From: JAWVYT01 sp046483065 | GTDB taxonomy: Bacteria > Gemmatimonadota > Gemmatimonadetes > Longimicrobiales > RSA9 | Reading direction: 5' to 3' | DNA: 5,494 bases | NCBI GenBank assembly: GCA_046483065.1 | Contig: JAWODW010000086.1 | Coordinates: forward strand, 1 to 5,494 | Shown here: positions 4,818 to 5,494 of the stretch, in pieces | Layout of the letters: every line of letters starts with the position of its first letter | Position numbering within the stretch: the first letter of the stretch is position 1 | The notes under the pieces: generated by a model | What the model was told of the DNA's origin: nothing | What the model saw: the letters and a program-made list of their open reading frames with translations, nothing else | The model's database searches: none | Program-made: the position numbers and the translations under genes

Positions 4818-5494
4818 ATGTCCGACTCCGTCGATCGCCGCGACTTCCTGAAGACCAGCGCCGTCACCGGCGCCGCGTTCGCCCTCGGCTCCCGCTCGCT
4901 GGAGGCTTCGCCGCCGATCCCGCCACGGCCCGCGCAGCAGGGCACGGCCCTCTTCACGGCGCCACCGGTGGAGACGGTCCGGATGGGCTTCGTCGGCATC
5001 GGCCACCAGGGCGCGGCCCACGTCCGCAACTTCCTCCGGATCCCGGGCGTGGAGATCACGGCGCTCTGCGACATCGTCCCGGAGAAGGTCGAGCGCGTGG
5101 CGCAGTGGGTGGTCGACGACGGGCGCCCGGCGCCGACGTCGTATACCGACGGGCCGGAGGCCTTCCGGCGGATGTGCGCCGAGGAGGAGCTGGATCTGGT
5201 CTTCACGTCCACGCCGTGGAACTGGCACGCGCCCGTCTGCGTGGCGGCCATGGAGCACGGGAAGCACGCCGCCACCGAGGTGCCCATGGCGCCCACGCTC
5301 GACGAGCTGTGGCAGCTGGTGGAGACGGCCGAGCGGACGGAGCGGCACTGCGTCATGATGGAGAACTGCTGCTACGACCGGACCGAGATGATGATCCTGA
5401 ACATGGTCCGGCACGGCGTCTTCGGGGAGCTGCTCCACGCCGAGTGCGGCTACCTCCACGACCTCCGGGAGCTGAAGCTCACCGACTTCTACGA
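4818..5494 (+). CDS. Tat-exported Gfo/Idh/MocA-fold protein, GH109 alpha-N-acetylgalactosaminidase-like, 3' truncated
   Basis: The first 225 residues are visible and the frame runs off the window. A twin-arginine signal, RRDFLKTSAVTGAAFALG (residues 7-24), indicates export of a folded, probably cofactor-loaded protein, with cleavage likely near residue 30. A Pro/Gln-rich linker leads to the Rossmann domain at about residue 54. The NAD-binding loop GFVGIGHQG has G60, G62 and G65, and D85 follows the second strand. TPWNWH (132-137) and EVPMA (154-158) occupy the positions of the usual family motifs. The segment ENCCYDRTEMMILNMVR (182-198) followed by FGELLHAECGYLHDLR (202-217) is what I recognise from GH109 glycosidases, which cleave alpha-linked GalNAc using bound NAD+ transiently. 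The C-terminal half is missing, so activity is unproven; a plain oxidoreductase is possible. It follows the sugar kinase in the same direction with 187 bp between. Confidence 0.85.
   Translation, partial: MSDSVDRRDFLKTSAVTGAAFALGSRSLEASPPIPPRPAQQGTALFTAPPVETVRMGFVGIGHQGAAHVRNFLRIPGVEITALCDIVPEKVERVAQWVVDDGRPAPTSYTDGPEAFRRMCAEEELDLVFTSTPWNWHAPVCVAAMEHGKHAATEVPMAPTLDELWQLVETAERTERHCVMMENCCYDRTEMMILNMVRHGVFGELLHAECGYLHDLRELKLTDFY

Noticed and set aside
3632..5356. 574-codon open frame on the minus strand opposite the kinase and GH109-like genes
   Set aside because: It lies antisense to two genes with clear motifs, its translation is Gly/Arg/His-rich without recognisable domains, and long antisense frames are expected in such GC-rich DNA.

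Overview
The window is very GC-rich throughout, and all five supported genes lie on the plus strand. Base composition, the style of the proteins (long G/P/A/R-rich linkers, a Tat-exported Gfo/Idh/MocA-type protein, an SSS symporter) and my recollection of similar proteins suggest a Gemmatimonadota-like bacterium, perhaps from a marine or soil metagenome. That assignment is an inference from memory; no marker gene is present.

Layout: (1) 1-624, the C-terminal part of a sodium:solute symporter (SSS family) cut by the window edge. (2) 636-787, a striking array of seven small hairpins joined by a near-constant CAACAGG/CAGGGG linker, then about 110 bp with a weak terminator-like hairpin and a possible promoter. 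(3) 901-1968, an uncharacterised protein with two CxxC...CxxC zinc-ribbon-like modules on either side of a hydrophobic segment. (4) 2052-2873, a sugar-phosphate nucleotidyltransferase, with a TATATT box so close to its ATG that the transcript may be leaderless. (5) 2881-3030, a 15-bp minisatellite of ten in-phase units, followed by an AT-richer island (about 3040-3160) with two TCGAACGA-containing palindromes that look like operator sites. (6) 3197-4630, a galactokinase-like GHMP kinase with two low-complexity insertions and a GKHTDY variant of the sugar-binding motif. (7) 4631-4817, a leader with alternative hairpins and a good ribosome binding site. (8) 4818-5494, the N-terminal part of a Tat-exported GH109-like (alpha-N-acetylgalactosaminidase-like) NAD-binding protein, cut by the window edge.

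How the genes may work together (inference): a secreted GH109-type glycosidase would free a sugar such as GalNAc, an SSS symporter could import it, the GHMP kinase would phosphorylate it at C1, and the nucleotidyltransferase would convert the sugar-1-phosphate to an NDP-sugar. This is a plausible salvage route from glycoconjugates to activated sugar. The zinc-ribbon protein has no evident place in it. The individual families are known. The least ordinary parts are the two non-coding arrays, the palindromic control region, and the variant kinase motif beside a GH109-like gene.
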